NCBI GenBank assembly: GCA_036250195.1
Contig: JAVHZZ010000004.1
Coordinates: 255,068,728-255,132,727 of the forward strand
Source: Mixophyes australis
Lineage: Eukaryota; Chordata; Amphibia; Anura; Limnodynastidae
Reading direction: 5' to 3'
Length of the DNA: 64,000 nt
The notes below the pieces were generated by a model. It saw only the letters and a program-made list of their open reading frames with translations. It ran no database searches and was not told where the DNA came from. Of this stretch, positions 19,478 to 32,204 are shown one piece after another. The first letter of the stretch is position 1. Every line of letters begins with the position of its first letter. The translations under genes were made by a program, and so were the position numbers.

Positions 19478-21143
19478 GAGGATCGGTAAGTATGCTTTTA
19501 TACCACTGAAAGATGGAATACTACATACAGACATAAAATAACTTAGTTTATGTACCTTATCAAGCTTAGCCCAGCATACAGCTTGTTGATGGACTGAATT
19601 TGGTATGAGACTACAGAAAATAAACCAGTTGGAAGTAATGAGTACACATTTTTAAGACCATGGCAAACCAAATTTGTAGTAATCTCATTTACTTCAAGGC
19701 TCTTGGAGTTGTTCATATTTGGTAGTCAGGGAGGAATTTTTGGCTGTGTTCTCCTTGGCTGTTGTGCGCTTTATTTGTCTTTCTAAGTCAACAGAGCAAT
19801 TACACACAGTAAATGTAGCAAAACAAACAAACTATGGCTAAAACTACAGATATACATTGCAATTCAGTGGGGGTTCATTGCACCTAAAACATTTTATATT
19901 TTAAACAGTAGAGGTTTCGTTGTCTGTTAAGCATTTTTTGTCTAATATGCAGGTCAGAAAAGATTTATCAGCTGGTGTCTGCAGCTAATCTGCGACTTCC
20001 CAGCAACACTCAGTATACTCTGTCAGTCAGCCAGTTCATTTATTTCATATGAATACCTTCCAATATTTATGCTTCAAGGACACCGCACATACCTGTGTGC
20101 CGAAGTATATCCCTTTATATAATCACAGCGGCAACATGTGCATATAAAACAAACAATAAATTAACCCATTCGGGATCACATGTGTTTTGATCCATATGCC
20201 CGGGACGATTTTTCATTTTATCTATATTTCACTTTTGTCTGAAATTGCTTATTTATTTGAATTTAAGATTGTTTTTCATTTCATCACTTGTTATTTTTAG
20301 ATTAACCCCACAAATAAATTGGCAAGTTTATCACATTGACCTTTCACAATAGATGGTTTTATTTCTTTAAACTCCTAAGTGTGAACAATATGTTTTGTGA
20401 TACATAGAGTTAGTCGAGGGACTTCCTGTTGTTGACATCTAGAAATACTTAAACAGTCCACGTTTCTATTCTGGAACCGGTTTGAAGAATTAGTTCTTAA
20501 ATGCCCTGTAATTTATAAAATATTGGAACCATTAAAAAAATGTACACAGTCGAACAGGTTCAACTGTGAACATAATGCTAAGCGTGTTAACCAACACCAG
20601 GTTATGCCAAGACTAAGTGGTCAGACTATAACAGTGAGACCAGTAATGTGGAGTACCACTGTCATAATATGAAATTCTCCACCTGAATTTCCTATGAAGA
20701 ATCGGTCCACATAAAACGAGCACCAACCCTAAGTAAAGACCAACCCCTTGCTGAATAGCACTGGGGCTCTTTATGTGAACCTCCACTGCTCTAGGGGTCA
20801 TGATAACTAAAAAGTCAGAAATACAGTAGTTAATTGAGTGGAACTGCAAGTCCCTGCAAGTCCTGACAGCCATTAACTGCTTGTGTATATATTAACTAGA
20901 AAAATAAAAAGATTCTCATTTGTTGGGGGCTCTCCGCTCTTCGGTATATCAAAATAGCATGTATTAAAAAAATCAATCTTTATTGGTTGTAATTTAAAAT
21001 AATTATACACATATATTATGATAGGCGAAATATCATTAAAAGCAAATACAAGAGAGTTTAGTGAATGAAAAAAATAGATATAGTGAATACAATGTTTGTA
21101 AAAACAACAATAAAAATTCCTTAACTCCTATCAGGATTGGTGC
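19478..21143. other. Unassigned intergenic sequence
   Basis: No gene or clear element recognised in about 1.7 kb of AT-rich DNA. The short frames present lack any recognisable motif. Confidence 0.55.
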
Positions 21144-21980
21144 TGTCGAAGTCAAATAATTGGATGTAGTTGTTTCAAATTTATATCCATCAATCTGGTT
21201 GTCTTTGTCTGAAAATATGCGAATAGCACGCTAAGGCGTGGAAGGGCGTATTTAACCACAACACATGCCAACACTTCTACACTCATGTACACTTACACAT
21301 TCACTTGTAAATAGTTCACCTTAAAATAGTTCCAACACACAGTCGTTAATAACCAAATTTATTAGAGCTTATAGTTAAATATAATAATGTTAAATGCACG
21401 TCAGTAAGATCTAAGGTTCAGGATACAGGGAGCATATTATGTTTGGTATCATTCTAATCCCCTATTTGTCCTCAGAGATCCGTTCTTATCGGCCAAGAGA
21501 CCGCACCTCACATATGCGAGTTATAGATGATAGGGAATTAATGGTCAGAATGGTATTGTGTGTGTAATGCAAATAGACCAGTTTTAACCATGTTATCGGC
21601 GGGAAGATACGTATGCAGTTGTTGGAGAGCTGACCCCCACTATTGAAGGGCATCGTTTGAACTGACTTATGACCTGCATTATACAAGACTGACCTGAAGC
21701 CTGAACCAATTTAAACATGCCAAATCATCTCTACTGTTTTCAATGTAACACCAACTGTATATAAACTGAGTTCTGGGACTATCATATAGTCTTCGTGACC
21801 ACAGACTTCAGGATTGAAGGACTGTATGCTGGATCCAGAGTGCCTGCATACGTAATCGGCTGTACTTATTATTTTAAATTGTTACTCTGTTACTTTTTGC
21901 TATTAAATCGCTTTGTGAGTTGGAACCACACCATTCAAATTGGACAATTTTAATTGAATAGCGACTAGACGAACATAAGA
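21144..21980 (+). mobile_element. Solo LTR of an ERV related to the provirus at 58122
   Basis: Starts TGTCGAAGTCA like the provirus LTR, and at 837 bp is almost the same length (838 bp). Collinear blocks include TTGTCTTTGTCTGAAAA, GATAGGGAATTA, GGCGGGAAGA, CAGACTTCAGGATTGAA, and CTGGATCCAGAG. A TATA-like TGTATATAAAC lies near 21757 and ATTAAA near 21902. The end reads GAACATAAGA where the provirus has GCACATAACA. No clean TSD is visible, so the copy is old or rearranged. Confidence 0.87.
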
Positions 21981-22539
21981 GTCCTTTTAATCAAATTCGT
22001 AATTAATTATCATTGCCAATCAATGATGTCAAATAATTTAACAGAGATCCCAATCATAAAATTTAGTTATATTATCTAGGGACTATTATTCCCTCCCTGA
22101 GCTGTAAGCAAAAATCAGCATTAAAGATTACCGTACTAATGGTAAACGCGGCCTATGCACTATTACCGTTACTAGGGTAATAGTGCGCAGACCTCATTAC
22201 TTTCAGCAATTTAAAGTGGCAATGTCAGGTCTCGGCACCTAACTCTAACCCTAATCCTTACCTTAGATTGTACAGTTCCCAGGACCTGGCATTGCTAATT
22301 TAGATAAGGAAATCCCAATGTTGCTATATTATATCATGTCAATGTGAAGTGCCGGCATTTACTCTATTCAGAAATGATAGCAGGTGGGTCGGAGATCTTC
22401 TGTTTCTCTTTTATAGTAAGTGTACATTTCATTCACATCGGACTAATACTCTTATGATACTCTTCTATTGCAAGCTCCAGCATCCCCGGCAACCAGGGCC
22501 CACTGGGACCTGTCCACTATTAGCAAATCAGGCTTGCCT
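21981..22539. other. Unassigned sequence with a small hairpin
   Basis: No gene. GCACTATTACC and GGTAATAGTGC form a hairpin at 22157-22186. Confidence 0.55.
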
Positions 22540-22728
22540 CTGATTGGCTAGAATGTGAGAAAACCATCCTGATTGGCTAGTAATGTGTAGACCCAGTGTG
22601 AGCTATGAATGAAGTTTATTATATCAATGAAGTTCATTGATTGAAACAATGTAATTTAATTATAGCCCATGTGGGGTCTATACATGATTAGCCAATCAGA
22701 GTTGTTTTCTCATACTCCAGCCAATCAG
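22540..22728. mobile_element. Imperfect palindromic (foldback/MITE-like) element
   Basis: Arms of about 67 bp, the left beginning CTGATTGGCTAGAATGTGAG. The right arm is its diverged reverse complement, ending CCAATCAG. The loop is AT-rich. Each arm has two CCAAT-type motifs (ATTGGCTA / CCAATCAG). Exact ends and TSD are unclear. Confidence 0.75.
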
Positions 22729-24051
22729 TGAACTACAGGTTTTTGTACTTCCACAACTACCAGTATGCCCATATGTCTTACCCCCACCATCCCAGTGAGG
22801 TTCAGAAAGGCCTTAGTGCTAAACACAAGGTACTGGGTTTTCAGTGCTAAACAGACTTGGGCTGATTCACATTATTACAGGGGGGCCCACAATATTTGTG
22901 CCCCCACGTTAGCAGTAACCAGTACAGGCTAAAAGTGCTGTAGCTGGTAAAACTTCTTGGGAGAAGAAGGGCATGGCTTTTTATTTATTTAATTTTTTTC
23001 CTTTACTTTTGAGAAATTACTCTGTACAATCCCAGAAAGTGGCTGCATGCATAGGCACCTATGCCGACTTCTAGCACTTATGCCTAGCTATACCTCGAGA
23101 GGCAAGATAGGGGAGGAAAGTGGCGTGGAAACCCAGGCTCATACAGACCTCCCGAAACACACATTCATGCTGGTAGGAGGCGTATGTGTTGTTCCTGCTA
23201 TAGTGCAGATGATAACTTATCATAAACCAGGTGCATATGGTGCTGATACATAGACGGGAGCATCTCTCTTTCCGTGCTCTTTTTTAAGAGTAATTTACCC
23301 TTATGTGTTAAAGGAAATGGTAATATGAATAGACTACCAATTTTTATACAACATTACACTCTATGAAAGAGCTGTGTGCATAAACCGCTATCATGACTTA
23401 CACTTTCAAAATGTAAATAAAATGTCTACTATTATTTAAAAATGCCACAATTGTGTACTAGGTGTTCAATAATTGCAGCATACAAGATGTTTACTGTAAA
23501 TTTGTTCCAAGTGCCATGGAATATACTAGCACTAAATAAACATTACGATACCATTGTAATAATTACTGTCAGGAAACACCAAACATTCTGTATAGGTAGG
23601 TTTCCTAAAAAACAGACTATGTAACATATAGAATAATAATCATGGACAGTTATTTTGAAAGTTGCACTTGAAGCATAATGATTGTCACACGATAAAAGCC
23701 GGTGATATCATATAATTATCCATATAAATAGCAGCAACGCAGTATTCACAAATGACAGCACATTAGATGCTGCATCTACTGCTATATGTGTGATGTGACT
23801 GTCGTTTTTCTACCTGTCCATGAAATTGACAAGCAATTGTCTATACCATCCAGGGTTTCTTATTCCTTTGCATATAGCCTAGTCTAATCCACCATTCATT
23901 ATATCCATCTGAGTAATCTTCCACTCACTAATGAGCCTTCAATCATAACACCTGTCAAACACGTGAAGACATTGTGGATGATGGTGTTATGGCCCATCAA
24001 GCATTCCTGTAGGAGCAAGAGGATTAGGTGGAGCTGGTGAGACTTAACCCA
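22729..24051. other. Unassigned intergenic sequence
   Basis: No gene or element recognised. Confidence 0.5.
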
Positions 24052-25470
24052 TTTTGTTATTTACTAAACACCATTCTAACAAGTCTGAACTGGAATGAGA
24101 TAATTGTGGGACTAAACTGGAAGAACTTTTTAGAGAAGGTAATATTGATAGGGAATAATTTTATGAGGATGATTTAGAAGGAATGTTGTCAAGACTAGAA
24201 AAGACATTGATAAAAGAGAGTAAACTATGTTGGGAAGTAGCAGTCTTTCAAAAATATTTAGCGGAACAATTAATCCCAATTAGAATGACAAAAACACCAT
24301 CCTTTAATACAGATTCTAAGGAATTTGAAGAGAATCGGTATAGGATTTGAAATCGCTGTTCTTTTTCACTTATGGAATTAATTCTAAATGAAAGAAAAAA
24401 GGAATTAAAAAATATTAATTCCGAAATAGATAAACTAGAAACATTGGTTTTACCATTCACAGGATTGGAAGATTTTAAAGTAATGGAGGAGGAGATTTTG
24501 TATGAATTAAATAAACAGGAAAAAATCATTATGGATAAAAAGATTAAAAAAATACAACAGGGATAAGGAGGATTTTATTACGGATGCTGTTTATATCAGA
24601 TCCAAGAAACAAAGGGAGAGGAAAAAAGAATTAGACTCCTTAGAGAGAAGAACATCGGATCCAATATTAGATAAAAGATACCCCAGCTGGACACCACTCC
24701 CACAGACGAAACGATACAATAAGATAGTGATAGAGAAGAGAAAGATGAAATTAGATCTAGGAAGTGGGAAACATCATGACAATAGAAGCATTCCAATCAA
24801 GGAACAATAGAATTAAATATAGAGAACAAGAACCTTTATCCCCTTTTACGATTCGGAATAGATAGGTGGTAGAAAGCGGACGTCAGTTTCGGAGATCACT
24901 TACTGCTTAGATATTCTCGGATACAGGAAGCCGGCACCCCGGAGTCACCATCTAGCGGGGATTCATGTATTTGATTATATGCTGTTTTACCATCTATATG
25001 TGGTAAGGATCCATCTTTACCGATGTCCAGGATTTATTTTAAAGGAATGTATTTTGTTTGTCTGTATTTTTATCCAGTTGTTATACTGGTAATAAAGCTG
25101 TATCAGTGATTTTATACCATCCTAGTTTATTTCTGTTGGTGAAAATATATTTTCCATTGAAGTATGGTATTTCACCTTATATATTACAAAGGAGGATTAG
25201 TCATATCTATGAGTGTGAGCTATTAAGAAATACTACACTATAATTTTTTTGTTTGTTTGTTTTCTTTTATCTGTGATACATTGAATTACACTAAAAGGGT
25301 TTTCACTACGAGTAAGAGAAAGAACCTTTGTGAAGAAAACTGCACTACAAAAACAGTGAGGAAATATATGAACTATACATATTTATTGATATATGAGGAC
25401 ATTGTTATAGCGCCATCTTTTGCTTTTGTTATTTACTAAACACCATCCTAACAAGTCTGAACTGGAATGA
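24052..25470 (+). mobile_element. Retroelement remnant between 47-bp direct repeats (possibly Penelope-like)
   Basis: A 47-bp direct repeat starting TTTTGTTATTTACTAAACACC occurs at 24052-24098 and 25424-25470 with one mismatch. The region between carries decayed coding sequence (24100-24810). Flanking direct repeats and Lys/Glu-rich coiled-coil coding sequence are seen in Penelope-like elements. No RT or GIY-YIG domain is present, so this assignment is tentative. Confidence 0.45.
24100..24810 (+). pseudogene. Lys/Glu-rich coiled-coil ORF remnant
   Basis: A broken plus-strand frame. Segments in order: LEGMLSRLEKTLIKESK, EVAVFQKYLAEQLIP, a stop near 24349, then SFSLMELILNERKKELK and IDKLETLVLPFTGL (open from 24372 to 24566). 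After a frameshift at about 24560 comes KEDFITDAVY, followed by KKQRERKKELDSLERR. The composition is that of a long amphipathic coiled coil. I do not recognise a catalytic domain. Confidence 0.45.
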
Positions 25471-25632
25471 CGGCAGTTAAGAAGCAATTTCATATGAATT
25501 TCATATTTTTATGTGTTTTTATATTTTTCTTACTGACAGACAAAAAATACAATACTGTATTGACTATAGATAAATATGGAAAGTTGACTGAAAACCGTAT
25601 GCAGCAGCAACGTACTATGAGATACTATGAGA

Positions 25633-25815
25633 TCCAAAAACATACTGGTAGGTTAATTGGCTGCTATTAAATTGCCCTTAGTCTCTCTCGGTCTGTGTGT
25701 ATGTTAGGGGATTTAGATTGTAAGCTCCAGTGGGGCAGGGACTGATGTGAGTGAGTTCTCTGTACAGCGCTGCAGAATTAGTGGCACTATATAAATAAAT
25801 AGATAATGATGAGGA
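25633..25815 (+). mobile_element. 5'-truncated V-SINE-like copy
   Basis: Begins in the central block (CCAAAAACATACTGGTAGG) and runs through GGGGCAGGGACTGATGTGAG and TGTACAGCGCTGCAGAAT to ATAAATAAATAGATAATGATG. The tRNA-like head is absent. Confidence 0.87.
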
Positions 25816-26763
25816 TCCAGTTTCTTAGTTCCCATGGTAGTACAAGATTAGAGAGTATGTGATTTCCCTTTTTAATGAAGAATAAAGCAAAAGTAACAAA
25901 AGTGAACTAGATACTCCTTTTCAATCACCCTCATATAAATGGCATGACTTCATAATCATAATCTGATGAGATATGTTGAGTACAGATCAGTATTGGATTA
26001 ACTCAGTAATCAGCAATCAAGAGTGGTTACCCACATGTTTAGTTTTATTATAGACCTTTTCTGTATTTTATCAGACATTTTTAAAATTCCTCTGCCTGTG
26101 GACTATGATTAAAAGGGACCTTCAAATGGCTTTAACATTAATTTATCCTCCTAAAGCTTTAACCAAATATTATTGTTTCATCTTACAGGTCTTCTTCTGT
26201 ACTCTGTAGCAATGTATTTATATCACAAGCAGAATTGTTGTATTTTCTATACTGGATACAGTTGTATCAGAGAACAACTTTGTGTTTTATCCCAGGGCAA
26301 CTGAAATAACCAACTATTAAATGATATAATACATGCATTAAAAGCAAAAATGGGAGTGAGAAGAAAAAGTGGTACAATGACGTGCACAAGCCAAAACAAT
26401 CACACATTGGAAGAGACGCACACATTGGGGAAGATATAGACAAGTAGTAGGGCTGTAGTATCTAAAGGTAAACAACCCTTTATTAGAAACTTCAGTGAAC
26501 GATAATAATGTCTAATCTCATAATAATGCAGAATATCCATGTCCGAGGACATTTCATTATTTACAAGCTTTATATATGAGAACTGACCAAGTGATTAAAG
26601 TCATTACATGAAAGACTTATCACATTATATGGGACTTGTATTTGTAGTTTTCATCACCTGCTATGTGGCGTGATCAACTTCACGGACAAGGAAACCTAAA
26701 ATTCAAGTAAGCATACATAAAGAAGCGACCAATAGCTGGATGCAGTATGAATGTTGACACAGT
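25816..26763. other. Unassigned sequence with one repeat segment
   Basis: No gene. 26626-26710 matches the repeat that flanks the solo LTR at 18484 (GGGACTTGTATTTGTAGTTT, then GAAACCTAAAAT), showing an unnamed interspersed family. Confidence 0.6.
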
Positions 26764-27358
26764 TAAAAGATCGACAAACAGAATGTCAACATGTTCATTA
26801 GGCTGACAGGGTTAATATATCAACAATGTGAATGTCAACAGGTTGTAAAGTTGACTGTCACAATTACAACATAAAGCATGACTTTTAAACCACTGGCAAT
26901 ACAGCGAAAAATATACATATATGGAAGTCCCTGTCACCCCTAAAAAGCTTAACCAACCCTAGTGCTGCCAGCACTAGGGCTGGCAGCACCTAGGCTGGTA
27001 GATGCAAAATTGGGGGGGTGGCAAAAAGCATGGGGTCCCCACAATTTTACTATTACCAGCACTGTAGCAGGGAAACTCATGTCACCAGCCCCGGCTGGCA
27101 AAGCCTAGTACTGGTAATAGTAAATTCAGGGTGGACCCCATGCTTTTTTTGTTTGAGGGGTGGGTGGTGCACATTTTTTTTTAACATTGACGTCTGTCTT
27201 GTATTGCCGGCGGTAATGCCTGTGGTATTGCTGGTTTAAATCTCATGCTTTATATCAACATTGTGACTATCGAATTTACAACCTGATGACTTTCACAATG
27301 TCAACATTTTAACTCTGTTGACCTAAAGAACATGTTGACATTCTTAATGTCGACCTTT
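26764..27358. mobile_element. Foldback element with ~120-bp imperfect inverted repeats
   Basis: The left arm (TTAAAAGATCGACAAACAG ... CATAAAGCATGA, to about 26884) is the diverged reverse complement of the right arm (about 27240-27358, containing ACATGTTGACATTCTTAATG). The middle is GC-richer, with GCTGGCAGCACTAGGG-type repeats. No coding capacity. Confidence 0.75.
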
Positions 27359-28703
27359 TATACCCAACCCACTAGTAACATTCAAAAATACACTGTATAT
27401 GTAAAGCTGCAATATTCACAACCAATATCAGACAGCTGGCTTTATATCGCAATTTGTGTTTCCAAAACAACACACTCATATGGTGATCAATAGGATCATA
27501 ACCGGGCATGATATATGCAGTCAGAAAATAATCATCTCCTATGGGTTGTCATCTTGGCCCTGTCATTTGTATCATTGTATCATTGTTATTAGTCATGTTG
27601 CGCTTAAGTAGAAACAGTGCATAGAATGCTGAAGATGAAATGAAATGGTTGGGGATATTTATAAACAATAATAAGAGAAGTTCTCTAGCTTATATCATGA
27701 AGCTGAAATATGTTATATAATATAATGTAGCAATGTAACAGGGCCACATACTAGTGTAGCAAAAAATAAAGAAAGTCCCCAGATTCATTGGGTCTAAGAG
27801 CACATGCTTTCTTCACTTGGCATACTGGGAGCCACAACACTTAGCTGTTTGTATCTGGGATCTCCTGGGACAATTGAGAAATTGGAAGTTCAAACTCTCC
27901 AAAATTAGACCTGGCAACACCTATAACAAGCCTGATTGAGACTCACACATTGGGTAAGATAGAGACAACAAGCAATAGGACTGTAGAGCCACTTGCAATG
28001 GTCAGGCTGCGTGCTAAATGGAGCCAAATATTTGAGTGGTCAATAAGACAAGGAATTTGGAACAATGAAACTATGTATTTCATGTTTGTATGATATAAGT
28101 GTTAGATATAGTTTCTCATAACTTTTGGTTAAGTAAATAAATAAAAATTGCCACAAAATAGACACTAAAAAACTACTATATGTTTATTGTAAATATTGCA
28201 TTATATGTTTGCATTTTTATATAATATATAAATGGTTTAGAATTTAACATAAACTTATATTATATATCACAACATTGTTATTAAAAATAAGAGCAATAAA
28301 AATAATGTTAAACAAATGATGATACTAAGATCCCTGCAGATATCTAGCTCATTACATAACTGTTACTTTATTAAGGTGCATTTCACTACGGTCAGATAAC
28401 TTTTTCATTATCATTCTTCATCTCCTGGAAGGTCATGTTAACCCATTTTTAAAATGGGGATAAAACAACTTTTAGCTAATCAGATCAACAGAATGCCATT
28501 TTGCAGGTGGGTGCACTGACCTTGTAGGAGATCTGCTTCCTTTCATGTGAATGTGTTGAGGGCAGGGCTGCATGAGACAAGGGTTGTGTCATGATGTGAG
28601 GAGGAGAATGAGGGTAAGCGAGCAGGGTCCTGCTTGAGCACAGAGTAATGATGATGTGAGTAACTGATGGAGGAAGATCTTTATGACATAAGGTTCCCAC
28701 ATC

Positions 28704-28738
<35 letters not shown>
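27359..28738. other. Unassigned intergenic sequence with (AT)n
   Basis: No gene. An (AT)n run at 28709-28736 lies directly beside the Helitron end. Confidence 0.6.
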
Positions 28739-28741
<3 letters not shown>

Positions 28742-29678
28742 AGTTAACCCGTGCATGATACTCATGCATTCTAGTCAAATCAAGCTACTTAAGGTGTAAA
28801 AAAGGTTCTTGTCATGCATTTGGGGCTAGGCCAGGCCTCCTCTCCTCAGGGGAAGAGCGTTACTTCCTGATGTAAGCGCCCTTTTTTAACGTGGTTTTGT
28901 CCACATGTCACCACCTCATCATTCATCTTCATCGCCACATCCTTAATCTCCATCGTCTTACTGTTCTAAAACCTCTGGATACACAACGTTTCTGCTAAAC
29001 ACCTTATCGCTGTGCTCAATCAGTCTTCCTTGAAGGGTGGTATTCATAACCTGCACTTTCACATCACTGCTTCTACGTACTCGTGAAAATGCGACATACA
29101 ATTGTCCATGACCAAACACAGGCTCTGGTAAATAAATACCCACACGGTCAAGTGTTTGACCCTGTGACTTGTTAATGGTCATAGCAAATGCCGCCTTCAA
29201 AGGGAACTGCCACAGTCTTAGCTTAAACGGCAGTCCTGTTTCGGATGGACATAAGTCAATCCGAGGTATCATCACCTTATCTCCTTCAGCAGAGCCAGTC
29301 AAAACTTCTGCTTGTATCACATTCGTTTTCAGTGCTGTCACTACTAATCGAGTGCCATTGCACAGTCCTCTCAACATTCAGATTTCTCAATAGCATAATA
29401 ATGCTTCCAACTTTCAATCTTAATCTGTGCCTTGGCATTCGGGAAGGAGTCAAGAGTTTGAGCCCTCAACTCGTAAATTTAGCCTTTACTACCCCTCCCA
29501 CGGGGAAGAAAAGGGGGATGATGGAAGTTAACGGACTTCACTATTATAATTTTTTTGTCAAATAATGTCAGTATACCGAATTTCAGGTTAATTGGATGAG
29601 CCCTTTCTGAGAAAATAGTTTTTCCACACACACACACACACACACACACTAACACACGCCGCTAGGCTTATATATATT

Positions 29679-29681
<3 letters not shown>
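28739..29681 (-). mobile_element. Internally deleted Helitron
   Basis: On the minus strand the 5' end reads TCTAATATATATAAGCC from 29681. It is followed by a (TG)n block (29626-29649) and AACCTGAAATTCGGTATAC. A helicase C-terminus is then fused in (29377-28958). The 3' end has a hairpin GCATGA-GTA-TCATGC (28753-28767) about 11 nt from the terminus CTTG at 28739-28742, the usual Helitron arrangement although CTRR is the consensus. Rep/HUH and most of the helicase are missing. Confidence 0.83.
28958..29377 (-). pseudogene. Helitron Pif1-like helicase C-terminal fragment
   Basis: Open frame of 139 residues with hallmarks of the Helitron helicase C-terminus: [35 protein letters not shown], then [20 protein letters not shown] and RVR. 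These cover motifs V and VI (the SQGQTL and YVAFSR regions) that couple ATP use to DNA unwinding. Everything N-terminal to this (Walker A/B, Rep) is absent, so it is a fragment. The first Met is probably internal to the original protein. Confidence 0.9.
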
Positions 29682-29718
<37 letters not shown>

Positions 29719-29989
29719 TTTCAATATACTATTAGAAAACAAAACATCTTTAAATGTCTGTTCTTAAATATATTTTATTTAAGCATGACTTCAGGTACAG
29801 ATGTATCATGTAGCCTAGACTTTAAAGCGGGTTTTACTGTATTAATACAATTTAGAAAACAGCCTCAAGCACAGTAGAAAATGCAGTTATATATTCAAGC
29901 CCTCTGACTTTGAGGCTCAGAAACAGCCTGATAATATGGAATCAATTTTTCTAGGATTGACTGACCTCTATTACAGAGTGTGAACACCA

Positions 29990-30760
29990 TAAAAAGGTTA
30001 AGTCTATGGGCATGTCCCTTCGTAAGATATTTTGCATGCAGCGGCTAGATTGATTTTCCTTGCTAACCGTTTTTCCAATGCTGAGCCACTCTGTCAGTCT
30101 CTACATTAGCTGCCTGTATTTCAACGAATCCAATATAAAATTCTTCTATTGACATACAAGGCCATCAACAAAATTGCACCGACATACATTTCCTCACTGG
30201 TCTCGAAATATCTCCCCACTCGACACCTCCGTTCTGCACAAGATCTACATCTCTCCTCCACTCTCATCACATCCTCCCATTCTCGGTTACAGGATTTTTT
30301 CCGGGCTGCACCCACGTTGTGGAATTCCCTCCTTTGCACAGTAAGACTTTCCTCTAGTCTTCAAACCTTCAAGCGTTCACTGAAAACCCACCTTCAGACA
30401 AGGTTATGATATTCCTCAGCCACCATCTTAATTTCCCTAGATTACCCTATTACCATCCTCTACACAGCTAACGCAAGACAACAACCCTCTGACCAACACT
30501 GCAACACACACACCCCACTCAATACTTTTACCTTTGCGTTCTAGCTGGTCCATTGTGCAATATGATGTAGCACATGCCCTTGTGTTTCTAACTCCCATTA
30601 TCCTATAGATTGTAAGCTTGCGAGCAGGGTTCTCTTACCTCTCTGTCTGTATGTATTACCCAGTATTGTTTTATTAATGTTTGTTCCCAATTGTAACGCA
30701 CTACGGAATTTGCTGGCGCTATATAAATAAATGTTGATGATGATGATGAAGATTCCATTG
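29990..30760 (+). mobile_element. L2-type LINE 3' end
   Basis: Contains the end of ORF2 (30149-30409) followed by a 3' UTR with TGTAAGCTTGCGAGCAGGG, TTGTAACGCACTACGGAATT and TGGCGCTATATAAATAAATG, ending in (GAT)n. This is a 5'-truncated copy. Confidence 0.9.
30149..30409 (+). pseudogene. L2 LINE ORF2 C-terminal fragment
   Basis: 86 residues matching the conserved C-terminal tail of L2/CR1 ORF2: LTYKAINKIAPTYISSLV-type start, RHLRSAQDLHL, FFRAAPTLWNSL and SLQTFKRSLKTHL. The reading frame enters from upstream (about 30050) without RT motifs, so only the end survives. Confidence 0.9.
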
Positions 30761-31408
30761 CTCTTTGGGTCCTTGTATCTCTTTACATGCTCCTTAGATG
30801 TTCTCAGCTCCACATTCTAACTGGCAGGAGGTAAGATCACCATTAATCAATGTGTCAGAGTTATAATTTCCAATTTAATTTACTGTGACATAAAACATGA
30901 TTGCTGTTATTAGACTTGGATGAGGTGGGTATTGATGAGACATTGTTATAGTGACAATAGAGGTGAAAACATGCAGATGGGAACAGAATGACAAATACTT
31001 GGAATAGTGTTTATTAATGAAACAGCTAAAGGCCAGTTATAACATAAACTATAGAACTGAGAGGCATGTCTTTCCCTGCTCAGTGCATCTGTCAAATAAC
31101 TTATTTCTTACATCAGCAAAGAAAAATTAACTAAAGAAGGATGTAATAAAAATCCCAGATGTGAATTAAAGAGTTGGGTTGTCATTAATTGAAGTAGGGA
31201 AATTATAAATTAGTTGGGGCTAAGATAACACTGATGAACATGATTTAGCTGAAAGTAGATAGATTGTGCATGATAATGTAATTATATTCTGCAGTATGAC
31301 AGGCCAGTCTTTGAAATGGGACCTGTTCTGGGTTCTGTCGTTTAATAACTTACAGTGTATGTGAAGAAGAATCCTTGTTTGATGCTCATATCAATGTATG
31401 AATCTCTT
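30761..31408. other. Unassigned intergenic sequence
   Basis: No gene or element recognised. Confidence 0.55.
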
Positions 31409-32199
31409 TGTTATGGTCACCAGTGCGGCATAAACTTGTAGAACTAGCAGAAGAGGTCTTCACCTATAGCAGCCGGCTTTTCTGTAGAGACTGGTTGTGC
31501 TTACAGGTACTCGAATGCCCCTAGGACTTACACTCAGTGTAGTACATGTTTATCTTCACATGGCAGCACTAAGGTACAGGGGGTAATACACAGAGTAAGG
31601 ACAGGCCAGAGGTCTGTGGCCTGGATGGTGATGGTAATGTCCGATGGGCCTGACAGAGCACTGGCAGAGATGACTGGTACAGGCAGAAGGTCAGGGTCAC
31701 AGGAGAAGGTTCAGAGTCCAGGTACAGGCAAGAGGTCAGGGTCACAGGCAAAGGTTCAGAGTCCAGGAACAAGCAGCAGTCATACACAGAAAAGGCAATC
31801 CAAGGTTCAAACACCAATAAAACACAGGAGCAGGTAGTAGACTGGAACAGAAAGCTATAGCCGGCAGTGAGGCTCAGTCCTCACTGCCTTAAATAGTACT
31901 AAGAGCCAATCCGGGCAGGGCCCTGAAAGCATGCCCAGGACTTGCTTAATTAATTAATGGCCCTGCCTGCCAATGCAGAAGCAGTGCCCAGCTGCCTAAC
32001 AATCAGCCAGGTGGCTGTATTAAGGACTGCCTCCTATCAGCCCATGAAGGCTGAACTACATAGCTCTGCACGCACGCGCCCGGCTGTTTGACAGCTGACC
32101 GGGCGTGGCGGCAGGGAGATGCAAGCGTCCCGCTTGTTGCCTAGGCAACCGGGACACGGAGACCAGAAGTGATGTCCCAGTCGTCATAGGCTCCTGACA
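31409..32199 (-). mobile_element. Solo gypsy LTR, near-matching 5-bp TSD
   Basis: On the minus strand it starts TGTCAGGAGCC at 32199 and ends CATAACA at 31409. Flanks are CTCTT (31404-31408) and CCCTT (32200-32204), a 5-bp duplication with one mismatch. It contains GTTGCCTAGGCAAC (palindromic) and two ~45-bp repeats (31688-31768, each with GGTCAGGGTCACAGG and GGTTCAGAGTCCAGG). Confidence 0.75.
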
Positions 32200-32204
32200 C
32201 CCTT

